Shown: in pieces, positions 54,454 through 63,690 of the stretch
Position numbering within the stretch: the stretch's first letter is position 1
How the letters are laid out: each line of letters begins with the position of its first letter
NCBI GenBank assembly: GCA_973895155.1
Contig: OZ316899.1
Coordinates: 5,270,001-5,334,000, forward strand
Length of the DNA stretch: 64,000 bases
Direction: 5' to 3'
From: Marsupella aquatica
Lineage: Eukaryota > Marchantiophyta
The notes under the pieces: model-generated
Told to the model about the DNA's origin: nothing
Databases searched by the model: none
Seen by the model: the letters and a program-made list of their open reading frames with translations, nothing else
Made by a program: the position numbers and the translations under genes

Positions 54454-56310
54454 ATGCTAGATCAACCAGAGTTTAGTGCGTCACGCATTCGGAGATACAA
54501 GGCTGCTTACCGTGACTACGTGGAGACTCGGATTACACGGGAAAGGGAAGAGAGAGAAGTTATGATGAGCACGGGATTGGCAGCGGGTTCCTCACCGGTG
54601 GGTAGGAAGATTTTTCGTCGAATTTATCCCAAGACCTCCACCAAGGTGATGGAGGATTGTCGGAACATTTTCCAAGCCACCGGGCTTACAGAATTCATGA
54701 AGGTGGAGATTACCATCCCTTCAGGGAAGAGCTGGGACATTGAGGCCGGGATGGAGTTCCGAACGGAGGGAATCTACTTTGAATGTCTCAAACGTGTAGT
54801 GCCCCATGTGGAGTTGGCTAAGCTATTGTTTCTTGAGAATCAGAAATTCTCATTCACACCTCGGAATATCAGGGGAGAACTCACGTTGAAAATGGTGGCC
54901 ACTTGGGTGACCAATCCTACCTCCACCACCGCCATCCCTCTTTCTGCTGTCAAGGATGTTGAGTATAAGGGCTTCCTGGCCAAGGTGCATCAACGGGTTC
55001 TTGGCAACGTGCAATCCGGAGTGCTGAATGAGGAGCATTTCGTGGTAGCTATGGACATCAAGAACTACCCAGCCCATGTGTACGGATGGTGGTGCTACGG
55101 ATTGAAGAAGCTATTGGCCGCTGAGCCCGGGAGTGTGAAACCAGGTGGGGCTGTACATTTGATGGGGTCATTTGTATTGGCCAGGGCAGAAGGGTTGATT
55201 GGTTCTCCGGGGCATGAAGACACGGGATCATCTCTCACCACGGAGATCCGGAGTATTGCCACTACCGTTTTAGGGAAGCTCACGGAGGAATCATTGTCTG
55301 CTGGTGGGGAGGATAATAGAGAAGAAGAGAACCAGGAGGATGATTGCACATTGGAGTGGCTTGAATCACTCGTGGGAGATCCGAAACAGCCTCTGGAATA
55401 CAACATTCCGGATGTTTACTTGGCAGAGCTACGGGATTTCAGAGAGGGAGTCCACGAGGGACTCAAGCTAGTCCACGCATTGAGGGAGTCTCTCAAGCAC
55501 GCCACAGTCAAAGTAGAGACGTTAGAGCAGAGCATCCTGTCACTGAAGGAGGTGATCAAGACCAAGGAGCAGACCATTCATGAGAAGGTCAGGCACATCA
55601 ATGCAGCTCACGTAGAGATCACCAACTTGAAGGGAGCTTTGTCCACCAAGGCCAAGGAAGCAGAAGAAGTAGGAGCGTTGAGGCAAGCATTGGCCAAAGA
55701 GAAGCAAAATTCTGGAGAAGTGATGGAGTGGAGGAACCAGGTGGGAGCACTACGGAGTCAGGTGGCAGCCTTTGAGACACGAGCGAAGAGAAGTGAGGCC
55801 CTGAGTCTAGGGAAACGGAAGAGTCCCGGCACACCTGGCTCCACACTTTCCCCGGATGTGATCTCCCAAGCTATCGAGATGGTGGTGAAGGAGGTTAGTG
55901 GGAAGTATGGACCCTTGTTGGATGGAGCCAAGAAGAGTCAGGAGAAGAGTAAGAGCTTGGAGAAGAAGCTCCGGGAGGTACGGAAATCGTTACGGGAGGC
56001 TCAGGTCAGTACGGGGATGCCACCCAGGTCTGTCACCCCCGGGACTCCCATGGCCACGGGGCAAGTTCTACCGTTGGAGTTGCGGTCCGGAGAAGAGGCT
56101 ACCCTCTGGAAGGACACAATTGGTGAGGGGTACATCAAGGCGTGGCAGGCCTTGGCTGCTTTGAGGAAGCGCGGGAGCAGCAGCACTAAGAGTACTCCGT
56201 CGAAGAAGAAGAAAAGTACGGTGGCACTCACTCCCGTGAGTGATGAGGAGGAGGACCACTCACGGGGCACAAGTCCGGGCACCGAGAGCGAAGAAGAAGA
56301 GGAGGATTAG
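54454..56310 (+). CDS. Intact 618-aa coiled-coil gag-like protein
   Basis: The ORF has no interruption, unlike almost all others in the window, which suggests recent activity. Residues about 1-260 form a mixed alpha/beta region (KIFRRIYPKTSTKVMEDC, YFECLKRVVPHVELAKLLF, HVYGWWCYGLKKLLA). Residues 275-310 are acidic. About 320-560 are heptad-rich coiled coil (VHALRESLKHATVKVETLEQ onward) broken near 450 by a Ser/Pro/Gly segment. The end has a basic patch (KSTPSKKKKSTV) and an acidic tail (ESEEEEED). The layout matches gag-only proteins of non-autonomous plant LTR elements, so particle formation is inferred. A DNA-binding or chromatin role cannot be excluded. The first Met is used because stops precede it in frame. 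Confidence 0.65.
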   Translation: MLDQPEFSASRIRRYKAAYRDYVETRITREREEREVMMSTGLAAGSSPVGRKIFRRIYPKTSTKVMEDCRNIFQATGLTEFMKVEITIPSGKSWDIEAGMEFRTEGIYFECLKRVVPHVELAKLLFLENQKFSFTPRNIRGELTLKMVATWVTNPTSTTAIPLSAVKDVEYKGFLAKVHQRVLGNVQSGVLNEEHFVVAMDIKNYPAHVYGWWCYGLKKLLAAEPGSVKPGGAVHLMGSFVLARAEGLIGSPGHEDTGSSLTTEIRSIATTVLGKLTEESLSAGGEDNREEENQEDDCTLEWLESLVGDPKQPLEYNIPDVYLAELRDFREGVHEGLKLVHALRESLKHATVKVETLEQSILSLKEVIKTKEQTIHEKVRHINAAHVEITNLKGALSTKAKEAEEVGALRQALAKEKQNSGEVMEWRNQVGALRSQVAAFETRAKRSEALSLGKRKSPGTPGSTLSPDVISQAIEMVVKEVSGKYGPLLDGAKKSQEKSKSLEKKLREVRKSLREAQVSTGMPPRSVTPGTPMATGQVLPLELRSGEEATLWKDTIGEGYIKAWQALAALRKRGSSSTKSTPSKKKKSTVALTPVSDEEEDHSRGTSPGTESEEEEED

Positions 56311-57421
56311 ATAGGCGTACGGACGTGGGTGTACGGCCTCCAGATTTCCAACATTTTAGTGGGGGGTCACTCATGGGCTTGTTGGGATGAGCTCGCGGAG
56401 CTGATTCCAACAAGAGGCGGCGCTCCTCAAACGGAGCCAGGATGAGCAAGTTATGGCCTGGAGAACTTATGTTTTTGCGGTACGGAAACGGCCATAACTC
56501 AGGCGTCTGAAGTCCGTTGAGGGAGCGACTTAGTGATTCGGAAGCAGGAAAAGAAGAGCTATCCAGGGGTGAGCTCAGGTGTGCACTTGGAAGGGCACCT
56601 AGTTTCGGCCATTTTGGGGTGCCTCTCACTTTCAGGGTTCACGTGTACTGTTGGGGCGCCGTCGAAGGCACCGTCGGCCCCCTTGTTTTGGGTTTAGGGT
56701 TTTAGCAGCATGTGTGTGCCGCATGCTCCTCTTCAGTTTAAGGATTTCTCTTAGTGCAAGGTTTTAGCGGCGCCGCTAGGGTAGCCGCCACCGTTGTGAC
56801 CCTGTGAGGGGTGCTTTGGTGTGATTTTTCAGTATTTAGGGGGATAGCCCCGAAGTAGTTAGGGGGACTCAGTGTGAAGTTAGCAAGGAGGGATAGAGTG
56901 GAGCCTGAGGAGTTTGAAAGCGTGTTCAGAGTAGTGAGGGGGAGCCATACTCATTGTCCGGAGAGGCAGGAGTTGAGTAGACGGCAGGAGGCCGGGTTAC
57001 TCATGCAATGTGTATCGTTTTTCCCAAGAGATATGGATCTGTACATTTGACTTGATGGGCTTTTGTTGTGTGTTCCTTCTCCCTTTTTCGCTTTCCGAAT
57101 TGTGTTCTCCCGTTCTATGATTTGAAGAAACTTGCTTGGTTTGAGTCGGCCTTGTGAGTAGGGGTGGTGACAGCACTCTTTGGGTGACTCCGAGTGAAGG
57201 TGTAGTGGGGTAGTCGGCAGGACTTGATCAAAAGCTGTGGGGTGAGGGTAGTCGGTAGACTTGATCAAAACCTACATTTCCGGGAGCGGAAACCAAAATA
57301 CTCATCCTGGTGTGAAAAGAATCCAAATAGCGTCCCTCCACGACCCCGTAATACGATACCAACGGTTTAAGCGAAGAAAAGTGCGGTTTGCACGTATTAA
57401 CCGTTGGAGAGGCAAGTGACA
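56311..57421 (+). other. 3' region of the 4078-bp unit, no gene
   Basis: No coding frame I can support. It contains GGGTTTAGGGTTTTAG near 56690, a G-rich stretch at 56830-56950, and the terminal inverted pair near 57357-57406. Confidence 0.5.
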
Positions 57422-57555
57422 CTTGCTCTCTAACACGACCGCTACTCAACGGTCCTCCCTATTTGCACAAGCAACCAAACACCTCGGTAAGTAACCCTTC
57501 AGGATCTAGAACTCGCCAAGTCTAGCATCCTAACTCAAGCTCAACAGACGTTGGT
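57422..57555 (+). repeat. Repeat R1, copy C, right part
   Basis: Continues R1 after the insertion: CTTGCTCTCTAACACGACCG, then GGATCTAGAACTCGCC, up to GACGTTGGTAA, where similarity to R1-A and R1-B stops and Element B begins. Confidence 0.85.
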
Positions 57556-57589
57556 AACACAACTACATTTTACGGCTGATTAACGGACT

Positions 57590-58040
57590 TTTAGAAGACG
57601 TTAATCATGATGTATATGGCCAGCGGAGGAAAGACCTCATTCACAACGTTAATTACCACGTTTGGGGAGACGCTCTTTACCACGTCCAGAACATTAATCT
57701 TAACGTCGTACAATAGGAGGTATATGGTTTTACAACGTGTCAGACTACGTAAAATATACCCAGCGCTCGTGTTTAAGTTTACCCATAAACGTCGTGTCAG
57801 GCTACGTAATGAAACATTAACCACGTCTAGTACGTCGTAATGTGCAATGCACTAAACGTCATTGTATTTTAGCGTCGTCCGTGGCCGGTAAATTACGACC
57901 TTTTTTGAGACGTATGGGTAAGTTGACATAGTAGGGGACGATGTATCGTGCTCTTGTTGTGCGACGTACGTTGGCTTATGTAGGGCTCAACGATGTACTA
58001 TGGTGGTTAAAGGTCTTATAAAGGAGAACGTATATAGGAG
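57590..58040. repeat. Subterminal ACGTCGT/AACGTC motif cluster
   Basis: GACGTTAAT, AACGTTAAT, TAACGTCGTA, AAACGTCGTG, TACGTCGTAA and many relatives occur every 15-40 bases in both orientations. Similar clusters lie at 58910-59110 and 60570-60700, around the genes of the same element. The regular recurrence of one core suggests transposase-binding sites. Confidence 0.75.
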
Positions 58041-58432
58041 TACATACGTCCTATTACACATTGCACTGTCTGGGTGGGGTCCTTGTTAGGGTTCAGCTCA
58101 CACACAATATAACCATGTGTTTTTACATATTGTAACTCGGAATGAGGTGCCACCACAAATGGGTGGCCTGAATCAAAATGGCAAAAAATATGTACATAAT
58201 GCATGGAGGACCTCCAGCTACTGAAATACCTACAACCTAATGCCATTGAGAATGGGGCCTATCGCGTCCTGATCCTCCGCCTCGTCGCCAACGCAATTGA
58301 TACTGCTGGGCATCCTGCTCTGAGGCACTGCTACTGCCTTCTGGTTCGGTGCAACCAAGGGTGGAGCCTTGCCTCTAGGTTTTGGCACTATCTGTCTGGT
58401 GCTACGTGTTACCCTAGTGGACCGCCTCTCAC

Positions 58433-58515
58433 CACTCCTTCTCCTTCTCCTCTCTCTATCTCTATCTCTCCCTCTCTCTCTCTATCTCTATCTCCCTCCT
58501 CCCTCTGTCTCTCCC
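58433..58515. repeat. CT-rich microsatellite
   Basis: Runs of CTCTCTAT, CTCTAT and CTCCCT. It produces a low-complexity Ser/Leu/Pro frame on the plus strand that I do not regard as a gene. Confidence 0.9.
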
Positions 58516-58559
58516 TTCCTTGCCCTCTGGCCCTATGAGTCTCCAGTGCAGGGAAAAGG

Positions 58560-60391
58560 TCACAAGAAGTGGAGCCCTGCTGGTACTGGGTCCTCCTCCT
58601 GGGTACCCTCCTCCAGGGCTACAGTGTTAGGCTCCTCATCCTCCTCAATGGGTCGTTCTACTAAACCCTCTGGTGCAGTCCAATCCACCTGTGCACAAGA
58701 TACAATTTCAGTCTAGGTTTGCATAAGATACAGTTTCAGTCTAGGTCTATGGAATGGTACTGAACAAGCTAGCACACTTATCGGGTGGTCTTCCGGAATA
58801 GAGTCAAGCTTTGCCCATAGGGCTGCCGGGCCATATCGCTTAGAGTATAGCCGCTCTTGCTCACTCGGCTCGGCATCTCGACCATACTTCCGCTTTTGCA
58901 GCAAAGGGAAGTTACGTTGTTCAGGGCGATGTTATTTACCTATCATCATACAACGTTACTAATACATACGTCGTCCATTAAGACGTTCAGGGGGACCCCA
59001 TAGTATTAACATCGACAGGACGACGTTAATACAGTGCTAACGTAGTTCGAGGTACTACTAAGAAAATGTTGTAAGAGGGAAGGTAATGTGCGGCCGGACG
59101 ACGTTAATACTAAAAAACGACATAAAGCACAGGATTACATTGCAGCAGCACACGAACTGGCGAATGCAAACTTCAATGAGTATAGAGTGAGTCACTGCAC
59201 TTACATAGGTTGCAAGAAATCCTCCCCATCCTCCCTGCCCCCAAAAATTAGTCACCTTCTTGCCACTCGCTTTTCGAACAGCAGTGGCCTTGTCTCCCAT
59301 ATGCACTCGCTTGCCAACTGGGGTGTCTGGGGCTGCTTCCAATTCGGAGACAATCAATTTGAAGTCCTCTTCACTCATCCCATTAGGTTTCTTGTAATCT
59401 CCTGTCCTCAAGCATCTCAGTTTTCGGACCTTGGCTCTCCACCTGAAACGCTGATCAGCTAGGTGATTCACGATCTTCTTCCTAATGTGGCGGTAGTCAA
59501 TCTCTTGCCCATTTTGAATCCAGTCTGCACGTCATTCAGGAGCAATTGGAACTTCTTCTGGTTATGCACAAGCTCCTTCCAAGTAGTCCAACCGGGACAG
59601 TGTTTAGCTATGCACGTCTGCACTTTGTTTGTGAGTGCTTTCTCATCCATGACATCCGGCCTAGCATCAAAAGCGGCAAGGGTGATGGTGGGAAGGTGCT
59701 CCCTATTGGCAGAAGCAGCTGCAGCTTGCTGAGAAGGACGTTGCCACTCTGGAGGAAACGATCGTGAGTGGTCTTCTCTCCTCTCTGCTCCTGTATGTCA
59801 ATCTCCCCTATGTCTCTTGCTAGAAGTGCCTGCATTGTGGTCATTGGATCCTGTCCCCTTTTGCCTTCTCCTTTCAGTGCTGCTGTTTGACAAAGAACGA
59901 GATTGCCTCCTCCTCCTCCTATGTTGCCGATGGTCCCTCCTATCATCTTCTGGCCTGTATCTCTCATGTGGGATTGTCACTTGACTCTTGATAGGAGTTC
60001 GAGCTGCTGCTTGAGAATCTAGTTGAATCCCAGTGAAGGCAGGATCATCCCAACCATCGTCTGGTAGACTCGGGAACAAAGGCAGCATATCAATCAATGC
60101 CCCATCAAGCTCGGGCGCGGATTCAGGCACTTCAATCGCGGCCCCCTCCTCAATCTCGGCCCCCTCCTCGTCGGCAGGAGTGTTGGCCTCAATACTCTCC
60201 AGGTATTCTATAAACCTGGACTCCTTTGTTCCTTGTCCTCCCATGAATTGCCAGCTGTGGTTGAATGCTTGAACTAGTGAATGTGTCGAACATAGGGCTC
60301 GATGCACCTTCTCCAACTCCTCTGGATCCTCCAGACCCACCTTCAGTGCATCAAAGTTCACACTACAGGGAAGATAGCCTGGATACGACAT
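58560..60391 (-). pseudogene. Element B minus-strand gene, possibly plant transposase (Ptta/En/Spm type)
   Basis: Starts at 60391 with MSYPGYLPCSVNFDALKVGL. Residues about 70-110 are acidic; about 140-200 are Arg/Ser/His-rich. After an in-frame TGA near 59798 the frame continues through WTTWKELVHNQKKFQLLLND. A 1-2-nt shift near 59510 leads into IRKKIVNHLADQRFRWRAKV, TGDYKKPNGMSEEDFK and GKKVTNFWGQGGWGGFLATY, with a GTAAGT donor at 59204. A last exon (about 58910-58560) ends in an acidic run. The order Trp-rich helix, F..D, short basic helices, then G/F-rich end recalls the plant transposase family found beside CACTA transposases. That is recall of a pattern, not a search result. One nonsense codon and one frameshift make it a pseudogene. 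Confidence 0.5.
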
Positions 60392-60743
60392 GGCAGACTA
60401 TTCTGTGAGCAATTATGTGAGGTAGAGGAGGCAAGGAGAGGGAAGGACTAGAGGTGGGGAATGTTGAATGTGAGTCACATTCAAACACTCCCTCGATACT
60501 CCCCCGATGTTTCCCAAAGGAAATGACCGGGGATGCCTAACCTTGCGGATCCACCATTTTCTTGATTGTACTTAACGACGTTAATCTAGATAAACGTCGT
60601 CCTTCGTGTTTTAAAGGTCATTGTTTGCGGGTCCATTGACAACATTAAATGTTAGGGTTTCTTTGAAAAATGACGTTAAGGCCTTGTAACGTACTGTATG
60701 GCATTGTACTTTAGGGTTAGGGTTTGTGTGGTAGGTTTAGGGT
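60392..60743. promoter_or_regulatory. Shared divergent promoter region of Element B
   Basis: 352 bases separate the starts of the two divergent genes. It holds ACGACGTTAA at 60576-60585 with AAACGTCGT at 60592-60600 as an inverted pair, further ACGTTA copies, and a telo-box-like TTTAGGGTTAGGGTTT at 60710-60725, repeated as TTTAGGGTTT at 60737-60746. Telo-boxes are known promoter motifs in plants. The bidirectional role is inferred from layout. Confidence 0.5.
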
Positions 60744-62281
60744 TTGGATCCTTCGCTATGCATTAATCAAAGACGATTCAATTTGTTGCAAGGCATGGTG
60801 ATCTATGCATCGGACTCTCTGTCTGATGAGAGAGATGATGGGGATACGAGTCTTGGCTCCAGATACCGGCATCGTGATAGGGGTAGAGACTATTTGTCGG
60901 ATAGGAGGAGGGATCATTCGCTGGTTAGGAGGAGGGACTATATGCCGGATAGGTGGAGGGATGACTCACTGGATAGGAGGGATTATTTGCCGTAGAGGAG
61001 GGATTATTCACCAGAGAGCAGGGGTCGTGAGTCATTGCCCCGGAGGACGACTAGTGGATCTCGATGTCATCACCGTCCTAGTCATGAGGACGGAAGGAGA
61101 GAGAGGAGCCACCATCATCGGTCACACCGTCGCCGGCGATCATGTGAGCCCCAGGCATACAGCTCACCTTCGCCAGTGGAGGAGGGGTTTGGAGCGGCCA
61201 TGGCTGCTCTTCATGGTATTGGACCAGTCCGCAAGATGCCTTGCCCTTGTAGATGATGCAAGGGCGTTGTATCTCACGAGAGCACTACCATCGTTAGCCA
61301 CTTAGGGATCCATGGTCATTATGTTCCACCGACACTAGAGGTAAGTTTTATCCTTTTGCACAACCATTTTGAGTAACTTTAACTTTTACTAGGTTGGGGT
61401 AGGTTGGCTTCTTGAGCAATGTTCATGTTTCTCGCTTTCTGAAATTTTGTTGCATACATGTGGAACAGATTCTTATTGTACGGTCTCCCCCTAAGGACCA
61501 CATGAGAGAGGTTGCAAGTCGAGCGCTCTCTGCACTGGTCCCCCCATCGGCACTAGATGCCACCTTACGGGCAATAGACCGTGTATTTGATAGGGTGAGG
61601 GTGGCACGGGTGCACCCTATTGAGAGGGGAGTAGTGGTCAGTACTAGACCACGGTCGTTGGAGTCTTGTCCACCTAGGATGAGGCCACCCCATTGCCCTT
61701 TTCTTGATGCATCTAGTGCCCGGGAACCGAGAGAGTTACGTGGGAGAGCCTTGGACATCATAAAGGACTCATTCCCTACCCAATTTGGGCTCCCATTGGA
61801 CCTTCCAATCAGGGAACCTATCATAGTCTGGGGTCGCCCTTGGGTCCTCCTTCCCTCCACATTGGGCCCTAACGTAGGATTAGGATTATTTGCACTTATA
61901 GATATTGTGGTCCCTGATGGTTGTGAGCCCAAGGACTTGCCTCAGCTCTTTCCATTCTATGGGCCAAAGTATTCTGCACAGCGATGGCGCATCTTGTCTC
62001 GACAATGTCCAACCTTTGGTCGATATGGCATGTCTGTCAAGCTAGACCCTAGGTATGCACAGATGGATGGTTATCCACCCCACACTGGAAACTTGGCAGG
62101 TTACATCAATAGCACTGTGGGTTGTCGGCATTTAGGTTTTAGGCCAAACGCTGAGTGGCACGAGTACCATGACCAGACCCACCCTCGTTTGCCACAGGCT
62201 TGTACTCATTACATCTTGACCCATGCTAGCCGCACCATTCGAGCAGGGGAAGAGATTTTTGTAGATTATGATTGGCATTGA
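60744..62281 (+). CDS. Element B SET-domain protein with Arg/Asp-rich N-terminus
   Basis: Two exons, 60744-61340 and 61469-62281, joined by a GT-AG intron (GTAAGT at 61341, ACAG at 61465-61468) that keeps frame. Exon 1 has repeats of the type RRDY.PDRWRDDSLDRRDY and an RS/RH-rich run (SHHHRSHRRRR), with in-frame stops at 60993 and 61254. Exon 2 is fully open. In its 289-codon frame: GLGLFA (156-161, SET-N cofactor motif), GNLAGYINSTVG (226-237, where SET proteins have NHSC-type sequence), THYILTHASRTIRAGEE (265-281) and FVDYDW (283-288, the catalytic-Tyr end). NHSC is replaced by NSTV, and there is no Cys-rich post-SET, so activity on histones is uncertain. A lysine methyltransferase role is inferred. 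Confidence 0.65.
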
Positions 62282-62400
62282 GGATGGACATGATATATTC
62301 AGAATATATGGACCCATTGTTGCATATTGCATTAAATCATATTTTATTATTTGTTTGATTATAATGTTGTATTAAATAATGATTTTAACAATTGTAGGAT

Positions 62401-62744
62401 GGTGCATACATTACCCCTACACCTCACCCATCCATGATGACAATGTCAGCGCGTGACTTTCACCTACGGGCCACTCTGCACTTTTCTGATGAGGAAGATG
62501 TTGAGGGGGATAGTGACCATGAGGAGTACCATGATGCATATGATGGAGACTTTGATGAGGACGATGGAGATGAGGGGGATGCACCCATTCTTGAAGAGGA
62601 AGCTTTTGCCCACCTTGTGGACGTTCACTTTGGACCACATGCACCTCATGGCAAGAGGCCTACCATGGAAGTAGACCAGGAAGATTGGGACCAGTTGGAA
62701 ATGGAAGCCAGAACTCCACTCTTCCTGGATTCTCCATCATCACG
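62401..62744 (+). CDS. Acidic exon in Element B, 3' part lost
   Basis: An open frame lies between an acceptor (AATTGTAG, ending 62398) and a strong donor (GTAAGT at 62745): PHPSMMTMSARDF, then about 45 residues very rich in Asp and Glu (EEDVEGDSDHEEYHDAYDGD and on), then EDWDQLEMEARTPLFLD. It is likely an internal exon of a gene whose next exon was removed by the LTR element at 62771. It may follow the SET exon in an alternative transcript or belong to a separate gene; no shared donor is evident. No family is recognised. Confidence 0.45.
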
Positions 62745-62770
62745 GTAAGTCTCATGATTGAATAGTATCA

Positions 62771-63690
62771 TGTGTCGACCATTACTTACCACATGTCACG
62801 TCGTCGGCTGCGGCCTTAACTCAGACTTCAGCTTAGACGGGCACATCCCTCGTAAATCTGAGGGTTCGGGCAGGAAGGGAAGCACGTAATGCACCTTATT
62901 CTCGTAAACTAGCGCTAAGTACGCATACTGCTAAATACGGACACCTCCTAGGTATGGTTTGTGTTCCGCCGCCGGAATGTACCTTAGTCGATAGCAGGAT
63001 CGACCCTGGCTTAAGGGCTTCTAAGCCTTTGTGCTGTCCGCCTTCGATCCGGATTCGATGATACAGGTCCTCAACCCGTGCTTGCAACCACTTACCTGCA
63101 GGCTACACCCTGTGCACGTCTCGGGTAGTGCATTCGGCCTGGCGCTGCCACCCATATACGAGAAACCCACACACATACACGCGCACATGCATACAATCTC
63201 GATTTACACGAAGGAAAATGATGGGAAAGGATTTTACTACAAAGGAAACATATGCGTACACTTAGTTGACCCGACAGCCCCGGAATGAACAGGTTCAAGG
63301 CCGAGGGTGCACACTACAACGGAGCCCGGCTCCGCACTCGCCCGGCGAGCTTAGTCCTACCCCCTCCCCTTGGTACTCTTTCATTCCCAGAGGTCGGGAC
63401 TCCCCGCACATACCGCAGACGTCCAACTCTGCAACTAAAAACCCCCTTTGCCTCTATCGAGGGGTGCACTAAATACTAAGGGACGAGCGACGGGGTGTCC
63501 TCTCGCCGAAGATTCGCCAACTAAGGTCCTAACTAAGCTGACAGTCAGGCCGGAAAACGGCTGTGTCTTATTAGAAGATCCTAATCTACGCAGGCTGGAC
63601 AGCATGGCAGCGCTGCTGTACCTGAGGCAGGTGCCTGTCCCAAGAGCCTGACTAAGCCAGTCCTAATCCTAATCTATTCCTACTCCGCTG
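62771..63690 (-). repeat. 3' LTR region of a second coiled-coil LTR element
   Basis: Minus-strand LTR end GGTCGACACA at 62771. It shares short blocks with the LTR at 22035-22920, for example CCGCCGGAATGTACCT at 62970-62985 against CCCCCGGAATGTACCT at 22260-22275. The LTR start was not found, so the right border is set by the ORF stop only. Confidence 0.6.

Larger units (their letters stand above)
53344..57421 (+). mobile_element. 4078-bp insertion, TG...CA ends, 5-bp target duplication, intact ORF
   Basis: Begins TGTGACGGG and ends AAGTGACA, flanked by CTTGC at 53339-53343 and 57422-57426. R1-A shows the empty site (GCCGCACTTGCTCTCCAACA), so the borders are exact. A 5-bp duplication and TG...CA ends are the marks of integrase-made LTR-element insertions. 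Yet the two ends share no direct repeat I can see, and no polypurine tract or pol is present. A very long solo LTR that carries an ORF is the simplest reading. The start forms a hairpin (GTGACGGG-TAC-CCCGTCAC), and near the end CCAACGGTTTAA and TTAACCGTTGG are inverted copies. Confidence 0.8.
57556..62770. mobile_element. Element B: CACTA-like DNA transposon remnant with SET-domain gene
   Basis: The left end reads CACAACTACATTTTACGG, close to the CAC-type ends of CACTA (En/Spm) transposons. The next 500 bases are full of ACGTC/GACGT motifs in both orientations, like CACTA subterminal repeats. Two divergent genes follow (58560-60391 minus; 60744-62281 plus) and an acidic exon at 62401-62744. 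The right end is lost where the LTR at 62771 begins, so the terminal repeats cannot be compared. The CACTA call is tentative. Confidence 0.5.

Noticed and set aside
53344-57421. Reading the 4078-bp unit as a complete LTR retrotransposon with two LTRs
   Set aside because: I compared the first roughly 150 and last roughly 150 bases and found no direct repeat; no second TGTGACGGG start or internal AAGTGACA end was found.
58203-58716. Plus-strand open frames rich in Ser, Leu and Pro
   Set aside because: Largely the translation of a CT microsatellite, antisense to the last exon of the minus-strand gene.
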